This document shows positions 24,207-35,793 of a stretch of DNA of 64,000 bases, piece after piece. Below the pieces are notes generated by a model. That model worked only from the letters and a program-made list of their open reading frames with translations. It did no database searches and had not been told where the DNA came from. Origin of the DNA: Zeus faber (lineage: Eukaryota > Chordata > Actinopteri > Zeiformes > Zeidae). The stretch is from contig OY482848.1 in assembly GCA_960531495.1 (NCBI GenBank), positions 37,424,320 through 37,488,319 on the forward strand, read 5' to 3'. The translations under genes were made by a program, and so were the position numbers. Position 1 is the stretch's first letter; each line of letters opens with the position of its first letter.

Positions 24207-25938
24207 GGTTGCTGGCAGTTGAAGGTGGCTTGTCCAAACGGTGTGGATGAAGGAAACTGGAGGCAGGGAGGCACGGATGCAGCAGGTGGAGATACAGTCA
24301 TGGAAGGACGAAAACCCTTTTTTATAACACATCCTGACCCCACCCTAACCTGTTTGGTTGAGGGTGGAGTCCTTTGGAATGGGGTGCGTGAATTCAGGTC
24401 ATAGGGGAAGAGTGCTTAAAGTTGACGTTTTGGAGCTTTGACAAATTGCGTATCTGATCTGACTGGCCCGGTGCTTTTCTTCACTTTACAAACTGTATAT
24501 ACACAAGGCCAGAGGTTAGGTAATTCAAGTTCAAGTAGTAAAGCTGCCTAGCGGGTTGAACACAAGCACATCTCAACACAGACAATAAGACGATTACAAC
24601 ATACGGCCATTTTGTAAGGGCCATGGTTTTCACATCAAATATTCTACCTATGAGTCGCCGTTTTTTTAATTTATTGATTCATTTCATAATTTACTTAATG
24701 TCAGAATTGCCATGCCAATAAAGCAAATTTGAATTGAATTGGATTGGAAGAAGAGAGAACACTTTGAATTAAGGCTTATTGTGACCATACAAGATACAGC
24801 AAAAGCAGGAACAGTAGATTATTTTAAAGGAAGTCAGGGGTCAATGGTCAGGGGTAATGCTGAATGAAATGTGTTGTTTGCTTGCTTGTTCATGTAAAAT
24901 TAAGAAATATAAAAGATCAAGGTCAATGAAATGTTCTTATTGTGAACTGCCCACTTTAGGTTTATTTTTCTGGTTAACTGTTTGTTGTTCATTTTTAGGT
25001 CATTGTGTACGATTTCTAGGTTACAGAACAATGCCAAATTTTCTCTTGTTTACTGCCTGGGGTTAGGGTGTAAACCTTTGGGTTATTTTCGTGTTTTTAT
25101 AATTTATAAGTTCATATTTAATGCTAATCTTTAGGTTTATTTTTTCACTATCAATCTTTGCTGTTCATTGTTTATCTTTAGGTGAATTTCATGGTTTGCT
25201 TTATTGTTACGTCTTTATTGTACATACAAAATCTAGCCCTTCTAGTCAGTGTCTCATGAAACCACCATGATGTGGTTATAATCATCTGTCATGGTGTGAC
25301 AGTGCATTGGGTGCTACTGAAGATGCCACTATGGCAACTGACAGGGGCCAGTTTGGCAGGTACATCAGGTCAAGCAGCGTCAAATAAGCAGGTACAGCAC
25401 ATATCGCTTCATGTTCGCCCTGAACCTGAAGATCAAAGGAAAATAGAGGCACTTTAACACACACACACAGGGGTAGGTGGTGTCCTGGCAGGCTGGGGCC
25501 TGGAGTTTAAACCTCTGCACTTTGTAACTGTTTTGAAAGTGCTAAATAGTTTATAATTATAATAATTATCATTATTATTTATCAGCAGTCCTTGCTCCTT
25601 GCCCAATGCCTCTCTCTCCTTAACCCCCCCCCCCCCCCCACGAACCTCATGCACACACACACCTGATTATCCCAGAACTTAATAATTTTACAATTACTGA
25701 CTATAGCACCAACTGCCTATCATAAATAATGATTAATTATATAGAAACAATGATACAGATGCAAAACAATTAATGATGTATAGAAATAATAATATTCTAA
25801 ATAATAATATGAACTATATTATTCAAATACAAATATAATAAATGTCTCCTACAGTTATTGTGACAGGCATTTGGCATCGCCCGCATGGGAAACAACATCT
25901 CCCCTGTCGGCTTTTTCATTTCTTTGCTGGTTTGACTG

Positions 25939-28360
25939 ATGGTAAGGAGCATGTGTCAAAAGGGGGTGTGGTTAGAGAAGGAAGTAAAGATGACCGGATC
26001 ACAGGATTCCCAGTATTTGCAGAAGATTTCTGAAAAAATATGTGTTATTTGTGCTCAGAGCAACGCAGGGAGAGGTGTTATGACCGCCAGATCTTCCCCT
26101 CCTGCTCCAAGTGCTCCCTTCAAACACCTCATGATGGACTTTACCAGCTGTACCCCTGTTGTGGTTAAATAATATTGTTTGGTGATAATTTACATGTTTT
26201 CTAGATGGAATGAAATGTTCCTGTGTCAAAGAAATGATGCCCGTTCCGTGGCAAAATCACTACTGAGGGAAATCATTCCGCACTGGGGGATCCCAATGAA
26301 GGTGAGCTGGGATAATGGTTCTCACTTTAGAAGCCAAGTGCTGAAGGAACTATCTGCTTATCCGGGGATCCAGGTCAGGTTTCATTGCTCTTATAAGCCA
26401 CAAAGCGGTGGCGCTGTGGAAAGAGCAAATCGAAAGATAAAAAATAAACTAGCTAAAACTATGACCAGGATTCCCAGTATTTGCAGAATGCCAGGATGAT
26501 TACATGGTGTGAGGAGACACTCCCTGCATGAGGTGATGAGAGGGAGACCACTGTGATTAGGTGTGTCTCCCTCTGTCAAAGCGTCATGGTTAAACAAAGG
26601 TCCAGATCTTGGGCCAGTAAAAGAATCAGGATCTCTGCAAGACGTTTTCTACCTCATTCTGATTTCAAAAACATAGAAGAAAAACACTGGTTTCTATATT
26701 CTCTGGCCTCAAAAACCTAGAAGAAAAAACAGTGGAACAGACAGAGTCTGATGCAAAAAAGTTTATTTGTATACCAGAGAGCCAAATAGACGTAGAGAAG
26801 CTTGCTCATTTACATGTTCTGCCCCTTTCGGTGTCATGAATTACTAAAAATCCCGTTTGAGCCAATCGCAGTTGTAGTCTTGTCATCATGTGTTCTGATG
26901 TCACTTTTCAGACAGCCAATCGCAACCTTCATAGCTGAACGTCCTCTCCTTTCTTGGAAGATGGCGTTTCTGTGCTTTTCCATCCAGCTTTCCCTTTATC
27001 ACGAGACAGCTGACTACATCTCTCGGCTGTGCCGTACAAGGGCATGCAACCTTGAAAAATGCAGCTGCATTTAGTCTTCCCGTCTGTGGAAGGCTTTGGC
27101 ACCCTCTCCTGGTCCTAAGATGCACTAGACTTTGGCTCACTCTGCTGGTTTTCCTGATGTACTAGCCTTTGGCTCCCTCTGCTGGTTTCACTGATGTACT
27201 AGACTTTGACTGCTGGTTAAGTATAACATGTAATGTTCTTTTCATGTGGGGTTACTAATTACCCACAAGAAATGTTATGGATTACATCACATTGTCAAAC
27301 TGTGTGTCTTCCACCCAAGTGTTGAAGTCCATACAGCAGGTCAAAGCAAACCTACCATCCCACTTGAAGGACCCGGTACGACCTCCTACCACCTGGCCAG
27401 GTAGAAATCTGTGACTTCTGGAGGAAGAGATGGACCTCGGCCTGATTCCAGGGCCTGTTCCAAATCCTCCTCACCCACACAGTAGATGTTAAGATAGCAG
27501 AACAACCAACGTGGTTGCACACATCTCATTGCAAGAGAATTCCCGACCATCCAGCAGACAAAATAGACGGTGATGTCAGAGAGTCATCGGACGTGTATTG
27601 AAGTCACGCTCCCAACCGACGGTAGTCAAGTGCCAGTAACCTCTGACTCCAACAATGAAGCCCAGCCAACAGAAGTTCAGTCATGTCTGTATGATCACCT
27701 TCCTCATCACCATTGCCATTGTCCTTCTGATCGCCCACCCCTGGAACAGTCCTACGCCGGGACTGAAATAACAGCTGCTCCTGCACTGCACTTACACCCA
27801 CACCACACCCAGAACACAATATTTGATTCAAATCATAATTACCCTGTATAAATAGGATGTGTTAGTCATCATGCTCACACAACATATCTTTAATTATAAT
27901 TTTTGCATCTTATTTAAGGTGTTTGACAATATGATGTTCACACACACCAGTACTTTGGGTTGCTTAAGTAAAGCCAGGTGCAGAAGTTTTGAGACCTCCA
28001 GAACACTCCTTTCTCTTTCCAGTTACTGCTGATCTACTTCAGACAGTGCTTCTCTGTTCCTCTGTAAAAGAGACCTTCATGGTAGTGAAAAACAACTGCC
28101 AGCTGTGCATGCCTGCTCTGATATAGCTATCTTGCACAATAATATTGTAAACTGTGAAAGTGCCAAACTGTGACTTCACAACATTTGAATCAAAGAACTA
28201 GGGGCGTAGTTACAAGACGACATCCAACTCTATGCATGTATAAGAACTCCCTCCGGACAAATGTACGGCGAGAGACTGTACCACTGTTTCAGAGTGTGTC
28301 ACTGTATTACTCTCCTGTTTTGCCTAAAAAATTGTGTTCCAGATAACTTAACAAAGGTCA
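25939..28360 (+). mobile_element. Endogenous retrovirus relic in right arm, with integrase core
   Basis: The + strand shows retroviral pol remnants: a Cys pair (ICVICAQSNAGRG), HLMMDFTSCTP close to where the first catalytic Asp region lies, then the integrase core with WDNGSHF and GGAVERANRKIKNK (second Asp and Glu regions) at about 26310-26450. A stop at about 26168-26170 and frame changes break it. The post-integrase part runs to about 27560 and is interrupted by the LTR-like insert. A frame at 27570-27851 and a short hydrophobic leader-like stretch near 27690 follow. No intact viral gene remains. Confidence 0.7.
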
Positions 28361-28749
28361 CAGTTTGTTCCCGATAGCATAGAAGGGTTTATCTCACTGA
28401 CCAGGTGGTTGAATTTCCACGACAACTGATATTTAATATTATGGGCAACTACACTGCTCAAAAAAATAAAGGGAACACATAATCATTACAATGTAACTCC
28501 AAGTCAATCACACTTCTGGGATATCAACCTGTCCAGTTAGGAAGCAACACTGATTGTGAATCCATTTAACCTGAGGTTGTGCAAATGGAACAGATAACAG
28601 GTGGAAATGAGAGGCAATGAGCAAGACAACCCCTATAAAGGAATGGTTCTGCAGGTGGTGGTCACAGACCATTTCCCTGTCCTCATCTTTTCTGGCTGAT
28701 TTTTGGTCACTTTTGCATTTTGCCATTGCTCTCACCACTAGAGGTAGCA

Positions 28750-29790
28750 TGAGGCGATGTCTGCAACCCACAGAAGCTGCTCAGGTAGTGCAGCTCATCC
28801 AGGATGGCACAACAATGCACGCTGTGGCAAGAAGGTTTGCTGTCTCCCAGCACAGTGTCAAGAGCATGGAGGAGATACCAGGAGACAGGCTAGTACACCA
28901 GGAAACGTGGAGGGGGCCGTTGGAGGACAACAACCCAGCAGCAGGACAACTATCTGCCCCTTTGTGCAAGGAGGAACAGGAGGAGCACTACCAGAGCCAT
29001 ACAAAATGACCTCCAGCAGGCCACTAATGTGCATGTTTCTGCTCAAATTGTCAGAAACAGACTGCATCAGCGTGGTATGAGGGCCCGACGTCCAGAAGCG
29101 GGGCCCATGCTCACAGCCCAACACCGTGCAACCCGATTGGCATTTGCCAGAGAACACCAGGATTGGCAGATTTGCCATTGGTACCCTGTGCTCTTCACGG
29201 ATGAAAGCAGGTTCACACTGAGCACAGGTGACAGACGTGACAGAGTCCGGAGACGCAGTGGAGAACGTTCTGCTGCCTGCAACATCCTCCAGCATGACCA
29301 GTTTGGTGGTGGGTCAGTGATGGTCTGGGGAGGCATATCCTTGGAGGGCCCCACAGACCTCCATGTGCTAGCCAGAGGTACCCTGACTGCCATTAGGTAC
29401 TGGGATGAGATCCTCTGACCCATTGTCAGACCATATGCTGGTGCAGTGGGCCCTGGGTTCCTTCTGATGCATGACAATGCTCGGCCTCATGTGGCTGGAG
29501 TGTGTCACCAGTTCCTGCATGACGAAGGCATTGATGCTATGGACTGGCCTGCTCTGTCCCCAGACCTGAATCCAATCTATCATGTCTTGTTCCATCCAGC
29601 GACGCCACGTCGCACCACAGACTGTCCAGGAGTTGAGTGATGCCCTGATCCAGGTCTGCGAGGAGATCTCTCAGGAACATCCGTCGTCTCATCAGGAGCA
29701 TGCCCAGACATTGAAGGGAGTGCATACAGGCAGATGGAGGCCACACACACTACTGAGCCTCATTTTGAATTGTTTTGAGGAATTTCAACA
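28750..29790 (+). pseudogene. Tc1-like transposase relic, multiple frameshifts
   Basis: The N-terminal helix-turn-helix part ([29 protein letters not shown]) begins at about 28750. It is followed in other frames by [26 protein letters not shown] (first Asp), [28 protein letters not shown] (second Asp) and SPDLNPI. At the third acidic position the frame reads NPIYHV, so the usual Glu after NPI is replaced by Tyr. Stops and frame changes throughout show it is dead. Confidence 0.85.
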
Positions 29791-29995
29791 AAAGGTGGAT
29801 CAGCTTGTGATCTGATTTTTCCACTTTTATTTTGAGTATGATTCTGAATCCAGACCCCCATGGGTTAATGATTTTGATCTCCATTGATCATTCTTATGTT
29901 ATTTTATTCTTAACGCATTCCACTATGTAATGAATAAAGATTTTCAACTGGAACTCATCGAGATCTAGGATGTGTTATTTAAGTGTTGGCTTCAT

Positions 29996-30067
29996 TCCCT
30001 GGTGGTCTAGTGGTTAGGATTCGGCGCTCTCACCGCCGCGGCCCAGGTTCGATTCCCGGTCAGGGAA
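29996..30067 (+). tRNA. tRNA-Glu (anticodon CTC)
   Basis: A 72 nt cloverleaf: acceptor TCCCTGG pairs with TCAGGGA (one G-T pair) plus discriminator A, D arm TGGTCTAGTGGTTAGGA with box A, anticodon stem-loop CGGCG-CTCTCAC-CGCCG giving anticodon CTC, and T arm with the box B GGTTCGATTCC. CCA is not encoded, as expected in eukaryotes. A T4 run at 30072-30075 is a usable RNA polymerase III terminator. It sits inside a Tc1-like element directly in front of a SINE head, so it may be a retroposed copy rather than a conserved gene. Confidence 0.85.
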
Positions 30068-30075
30068 CTGCTTTT

Positions 30076-30504
30076 GGTGGCACGGTGGCGCAGTGCATTG
30101 CACTGCTGCCTCACAGCAAGAAGGTCCTGGGTTCGATTCCCGCCTGGGGCGCTGTTGGCACCGTGCTCTGGTGGGTTATCTCCCGAACAGGAGCCTTTCT
30201 GGGTGGAGTTTGCATGTTCTCCCTGTGCTCACATGGGGTTTCCTCCACCTCACGTCAGTAAGGACCTCCACCAAAAACATGCACCCATCATGGTCTGACC
30301 AGCGATGGACACTTATCACCTGGTCCCCGGGCACGTCCACGTACGCTGCCCACTGCTCCTGCTGTGCCCCCGGAGGAAGGACAAGCCAGGATGGGTCAAA
30401 TGCAGAGGATCCATTTCACCGGCCACCATGTGTTGTAGCAAGTTGTGTGCAAGAATGTGTTGTAGTGTGGTGTGTTGCGTGACGAATAAAGACTGTTTCT
30501 TCTT
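30076..30504 (+). mobile_element. tRNA-derived SINE, full length, nested in Tc1-like element
   Basis: The head GGTGGCACGGTGGCGCAGTG has a box A-like start, and GGTTCGATTCCCGCC is box B. The body contains GTTTGCATGTTCTCCCTGTG, and the tail GACGAATAAAGACTG is followed by a TTCTTC tract. Other copies or parts lie at 16860-16936, 21540-21897, 23116-23473, 36531-37051 and 56700-57300. Right after its tail the Tc1-like terminal repeat resumes. Confidence 0.85.
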
Positions 30505-30522
30505 CTATTTTTTTGAGCAGTG

Positions 30523-32100
30523 TATATTAGTTGTGTTGAACATACTGTAGTGTTAGGACTACAATTTGGTGTTTAATATTTCATAATAAATTAAAAATAT
30601 GTATCTTTTTATAAATAATCAAGTTCAAGTTCAAGACTGGTTTTATCACTTGTTCAAGTTCAAGAGAGGTTATTTGTCAATAGTTGATTACTGTCTCATT
30701 AGGGCACCACCTTTGTTTTGTTGAATGAAACTAATGTGTTTATTGTAAGTAAAACAGTCAATCTCATATCTAAAGTGTGCGGTCTGTTTCTCTTTCAGTG
30801 ATCTCAGTACTAACAGGAGCAACATATAACAAGACATTGTTCTTGATAATAAAAGAAGCATCTATTTATTATCTAAAATATTTAGCATATTTAATGCAAA
30901 TAAATTAGAAATATAGAATGAAATAATAGAAGAACATCTAATTCACAAAACACATATTTTTCCATTTGAAATTTTGGTGGATTTCTAAAGACATTCAAGC
31001 ATTGCACACATTTTAACATCGCACTCATGATACATTTAAGGAGGAGTAAACATTGGTTAATAACACTGTGGCTTGACAAATGAATACTTGTACTTATTAA
31101 TAAAAGAGTTATTGACTTATTCGAGTGAGGCGCACGATACAGGACATGGAACGCTGAGAGATGGCGAAGGGGCGTTCTTATCTTTCTGGCTACCTGGTGG
31201 TGGTAGCGGTCCATGAAAGAAATAGCATGAGATCTTGGTGTGGATATCTCCGCCGTTTCTTGCAGTAGAAAGACAGGGTTTCAATCCACTTGAATGGAAA
31301 CATTTGTAGCTTAAACATAGTTTGGTTACAGATTGATTAATAATAACTCAATGTAGATGCCGTGACACAGAGAATTATTCCAGAGAGGCCATTTCTTTGG
31401 GCGTGTTATCAGTTCATAGCAGGAGATCCCAGGGAAATTCAAACCTTTGTGCGACTTTGGTGGGAGACAATATAAGAGGTGACGTGGGTGTGTGTGTGTG
31501 TGTGTATGTTTGTCGAAGTGACAGTGAGGTTATCAACACACAGATTGGTGTCCTGCTGTGTCCGAGGGGATTTTCGGTCTCAGTGTCTGTCGTTGTCTTT
31601 CATGTGCATATTTGAATGTTCATCAGGATGAGAAAGGGGTTTCGTTTTCATAGAGTTTGGGATCAGTTAAGTGGTTTCACATCTGTCTGTTAATTCCTGG
31701 TCAGACTTAGTGGCTCCGTTGAGCCGAGATACAGACCCAGTCTAGGCTGTCCTGGCCACAACCATTTCCTCTGTCTAAAGGTAAGAATTAAGTAACAATT
31801 CTGCAATAAAATACAGGTTTATGAATGATTGATATATATACCATAGCAAAAACAATGAGCTTGTGTCGAGCACAGATCAGTACTTTTCCCTCATAACATG
31901 AAACTTTTAATGAGCTACTAAGTTAGGGCAAAATAAAATACTTTAGGATGCAATTGGTGTCAGGATTTCTCAGGTATTTGCACTCCTGCATTGCTCAAGC
32001 AACCAGTTTATGTCAAGGCTCCCTGCTACTGACTGTAAGACAGTGATTTCCCCTTGTAAAATAAATGTAAATGTGCTCGAATCCTAGAATCCTTATTTTA
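30523..32100. other. No recognised gene
   Basis: AT-rich, with a short TG run at about 31489-31506. A good donor-like sequence, CTAAAG/GTAAGA, occurs at about 31780 on +, but no partner exon or coding frame was found. The last ~60 bp before 32104 is the 3' UTR of ZNF gene B, matching gene A downstream of 5280. Confidence 0.5.
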
Positions 32101-32103
32101 GTT

Positions 32104-33041
32104 TTACTGTTGACATTGAAATGGTCCTGTGTGAGTACGCTGATGAGTCTTAAGAGATCCCGATCGACTGAATCCTTTCCCACACTGTTGACATTGATGC
32201 GGCCGTTCTCCTGTGTGAGTACGCTGATGAATCTTAAGAGATCCTGATTGTCTGAATCCTTTCCCACACTGCTGACATTTGTACGGCTGTTCTCCTGTGT
32301 GGGTACGCTGATGTTTCTTAAGAGATCCTGATCTACTGAATCCTTTCCCACACAGCTGACATTTGTACGGCCGTTCTCCTGTGTGAGTACGCTGATGTTT
32401 ATTAAGAGATCCTGATTGACTGAATCCTTTCCCACACTGTTGACATTGATAAGGCCGTTCTCCTGTGTGGATACGCTGATGTTTCTTAAGAGATCCTGAT
32501 CGACTGAATCCTTTCCCACACAGCTGACATTCATATGGCCGTTCTCCTGTGTGAGTACGCTGATGTTTCTTAAGAGATCCTGATTCCGTGAATCCTTTCC
32601 CACACAGCTGACATTTGTGTGGCTTGTCTCCTGTGTGAATACGCTGATGTGTCTTGAGATTCCCCGATTCTCTGAATTCTTTCCCACACTGTTGACATTT
32701 GTACGGCCGTTCTCCTGTGTGAATAAGCTGATGTCTTTCGAGATTTGCCGATTGTCTGAATACTTTCCCACACTGTTGACATTTGTATCGCTTGTCTCCA
32801 GTGTGAATACCCTGATGTGTCTTGAGATTCCCTAACTGTCTGAATCCTTTACCACATTGTTGACATTTGTACGGCCGCTCTCCTGTGTGAATACGCTGAT
32901 GTGTTTTGAGATTCCCTGATTCCCTGAATTCTTTCCCACACTGTTGACAGTGGTACAGTTTTTTGTATACTGTGTGGATAGGTTCATTAATTTTGAGTTC
33001 ACTTGATGAAAAATCTGTCTCGCCCAACTGGGAGTTCACTC
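32104..33041 (-). CDS. ZNF gene B, terminal exon with ten C2H2 zinc fingers
   Basis: Starts after the acceptor AG at 33043-33042 (pyrimidine-rich TTCTTCTAG) and ends at TAA 32106-32104. The leader is [16 protein letters not shown], followed by ten Kruppel fingers with the C-x2-C-x12-H-x3-H spacing and TGE(R/Q)P or TGDK linkers, ending TGPFQCQQ. Helix residues (-1,2,3,6) are EGNT, QGNT, QANR, EGNT, EGSK, RGSK, QGSK, RGSK, QGSI, RGST, so variation is almost confined to E/Q/R at -1 and N/S at 3. Phase 1 joins to the exon-2 copy at 41400-41074. It is closely related to gene A, with four more fingers. A nuclear DNA-binding role is inferred. Confidence 0.92.
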
Positions 33042-33360
33042 CTAGAAGAAAAAAAGAAGGAAAGGGAGAGGAAGAAAAGTATTGAATACAAAGAAAAATC
33101 TGTATGAATAGGGTATGAATAATTTAGGATGTTAAGTGAAAACATGTAAAGCACTGTACCTCTTATTTAACCAAACTATGCGTGTCAATAAATTGTCATT
33201 AGTATTGTGAATATTTGTAGTGTCTATAGTAGGGATCCACTGCGAAGCGGGGAAATCTATCTGAATTGCTGGAATTCCTATTATTATTATTATTAGAGGT
33301 CCATCCTATATGGGTAGTCCCCTGTTGCCATAAATTTTTATTTTTTTATTTTTTTTTATA

Positions 33361-33686
33361 CAGGTACTCCTCACTTAACAACCTGCCTGATTAACGACTG
33401 TTCGGACTTACAACCAGCTCGCCGATGGTATTGTGTGCTGCATACAATACCATGGCATGCGCGCTGCGTATGCGGCATCTCAGTATCAAACACCTCATCC
33501 CGCATCACTGTTCTCAGTCTCATTCTCAGTCTCATTCTTCACTCAGTCTGTCAGTAATCACTACACTAGCATTCCCAATCGCCACGCCCCCTTACCATGA
33601 AATAACACAGGTCCTCGCTTATCGACCAATTCGCGTAACAACCTGCTCCTAGGAACGGAACCCGGTTGTTAATTGAGGAGTACCTG
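33361..33686. mobile_element. 326 bp MITE with TA target site (Tigger/pogo-like ends)
   Basis: Terminal inverted repeats CAGGTACTCCTCACTTAACA and its inverted form at the right end (one mismatch in about 23 bp), flanked by TA at 33359-33360 and 33687-33688. No transposase is present, so it is non-autonomous. The CAGGTACTCCTC end resembles Tigger-type elements. It lies in the last intron of ZNF gene B. Confidence 0.82.
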
Positions 33687-34169
33687 TATTTTCCCCTGCA
33701 CTTTTCAGGCTAAAAGTGTCTGGGACAGGATGACTGCTGCAGCTACGGACATGGTTGAGGTGTTGTTAGAACCCGGACGTCGCAGAAATCTGGTGGTTCA
33801 AGTTTCGTCCAAATCGAGCCACATACAGAGCAGAAAATTGTGAAAAACCGACAAACTTTAACTGAAAGTAGCTGAACCGTTTTGTGCTTCATCAACACGC
33901 CAACGCTGGAAAATTTTTGTTTGGGTAATGGACAAGATTTGTTTTAGACTAAGATGCTTTGTAAGGTTATCCAAGTCGCTATAAATGTGCAGGTTGTGGC
34001 TGCAGTGTGCAGTCAGGCACTGAACTTAGAAGCAGACAGGCCAATGTTTGTCGTTGCGACGGCCCAATAGTTGGATAACATGAACTGTAAAGTGGGGATG
34101 AAGAAATTAAGCTTTGTGAAGCATTACGGATTACCCAACCCACTGTGAGAAAAACTTGATGACTATCGA

Positions 34170-34211
34170 GTTGAATATAGGTATGAACACACTAACTGAT
34201 GTGTGTATATA
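34170..34211 (+). repeat. Minisatellite (GTGTGTATATAGGTA type), left remnant
   Basis: One unit of the ~36 bp repeat that continues at 35794-36300. The Tc1-like element at 34212-35793 was inserted into its TATATA stretch and split it. Confidence 0.8.
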
Positions 34212-35793
34212 CAGTGGGGCAAAAAAGTATTTAGTCAGCCACCAATTGTGCAAGTTTTCCCACTTAAAAAGATGAGAGAGGCCTGTAATTTTCATTATAG
34301 GTACACTTCGACTATGAGAGACAGAATGGGGGGAAAGAATCCAGGAAATCACATTGTAGGATTTTAAATGAATTAATTGGTAAATTCCTCGGTAAAATAA
34401 GTATTTGGTCACCTACAAACAAGCAAGATTTTTGGCTTTCACAGACCTGTAACTTTTTCTTTAAGAGGCTCCTCTGTCCTCCACTCGTTACCTGTTTTAA
34501 TGGCACCTGTTTGAACTCGTTATCAGTATGAAAGACACCTGTCCACAACCTCAAACAGTCACACTCCAAACTCCACTATGGCCAAGACCAAAGAGCTGTC
34601 AAAGGACACCAGAAACAAAATTGTAGACCTGCACCAGGCTGGGAAGACTGAATCTGCAATAGGTAAGCAGCTTGTTGTGAAGAAATCAACTGTGGGAGCA
34701 ATTATTAGAAAATGGAAGACATACAAGACCACTGATAATCTCCCTCGATCTGGGCAAGATCTCACCCCGTGGGGTCAAAATGATCACGAGAAAGGTGAGC
34801 AAACATCCCAGAACCACACGGGGGGACCTAGTGAATGACCTGCAGAGAGCTGGGACCAAAGTAACAAAGGCTACCATCAGTAACACACTATGCCGCCAGG
34901 GACTCAAATCCTGCAGTGCCAGACGTGTCCCCCTGCTTAAGCCAGTACATGTCCAGGCCCGTCTGAAGTTTGCTAGAGAGCATTTGGATGATCCAGAAGA
35001 GGATTGGGAGAATGTCATATGGTCAGATGAAACCAAAATATAACTTTTTGGTAAAAACTCAACTTGTCGTGTTTGGAGGAGAAAGAAAGCTGAGTTGCAT
35101 CCAAAGAACACCATACCTACTGTGAAGCATGAGGGTGGAAACATCATGCTTTGGGGCTGTTTTTCTGCAAAGGGACCAGGACGACTGATCCGTGTAAAGG
35201 AAAGAATGAATGGGGCCATGTATTGTGAGATTTTGAGTGAAAACCTCCTTCCATCAGCAAGGGCATTGAAGATGAAACGTGGCTGGGTCTTTCAGCATGA
35301 CAATGATCCCAAACACACCGCCCGGGCAACGAAGGAGTGGCTTCGTAAGAAGCATTTCATGGTCCTGGAGTGGCCTAGCCAGTCTCCAGATCTCAACCCC
35401 ATAGAAAATCTTTGGAGGGAGTTGAAAGTCCGTGTTGCCCAGCGACAGCCCCAAAACATCACTGCTCTAGAGGAGATCTTCATGGAGGAATGGGCCAAAA
35501 TACCAGCAACAGTGTGTGAAAACCTTGTGAAGACTTACAGAAAACGTTTGACCTCTGTCATTGCAAACAAAGGGTATATAACAAAGTATTGAGATGAACT
35601 TTTGCTATTGACCAAATACTTATTTTCCACCATCATTTGCAAATAAATTCTTTAAAAATCAGACAATGTGATTTTCTGGATTTGTTTTTCTAATTTTGTC
35701 TTTCATAGTTGAGGTGAACCTATGATGAAAATAACAGGCCTCTCTCATCTTTTTAAGTGGGAGAACATGCACAATTGGTGTTTTGCCCCACTG
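34212..35793 (+). mobile_element. Tc1-like DNA transposon, 1582 bp, nearly intact
   Basis: The left end CAGTGGGGCAAAAAAGTATT and its right-end inverse are flanked by TA duplications (34210-34211 and 35794-35795). The inverted repeats reach about 100 bp inwards, sharing AGATGAGAGAGGCCTGTAAT. It carries one transposase gene with few lesions. It lies in the terminal intron of ZNF gene B, opposite to that gene's direction. Confidence 0.93.
34578..35592 (+). pseudogene. Tc1-like transposase with one frameshift and one stop
   Basis: Starts [20 protein letters not shown] at 34578 with paired helix-turn-helix motifs ([12 protein letters not shown]). A frame change near 34755-34780 (within the GRP-like hook) moves reading to a second frame, which continues to YITKY at 35592. 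That frame is interrupted only by TAA at 35041-35043, right after WSDETKI. The catalytic Asp (WSDETK), Asp ([11 protein letters not shown]) and Glu ([11 protein letters not shown]) are all present. The low number of lesions suggests relatively recent activity of this family. Confidence 0.92.

Larger units (their letters stand above)
22613..28224 (-). repeat. Right arm of the 5.3-5.6 kb inverted repeat
   Basis: Reverse complement of 16937-22226 with three clear differences. There are about 176 bp at 22859-23034 replacing 2 bp of the left arm, about 225-250 bp of integrase core at 26231-26478 absent from the left, and a loss of about 80 bp near 28180 that the left keeps at 16981-17058. Beyond 28224 the right flank continues into sequence matching 7190-7340, so the original unit was longer than the palindrome. 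Confidence 0.95.
28452..30522 (+). mobile_element. Tc1-like DNA transposon (third family) with nested insertion
   Basis: The left end is CACTGCTCAAAAAAATAAAG and the right end is the inverted TTTTTTTGAGCAGTG, with TA flanks at 28450-28451 and 30523-30524. The interior holds a decayed transposase and, close to the right end, an inserted tRNA-Glu plus SINE unit (about 29989-30504). It is the same family as the palindrome spacer. Confidence 0.9.
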
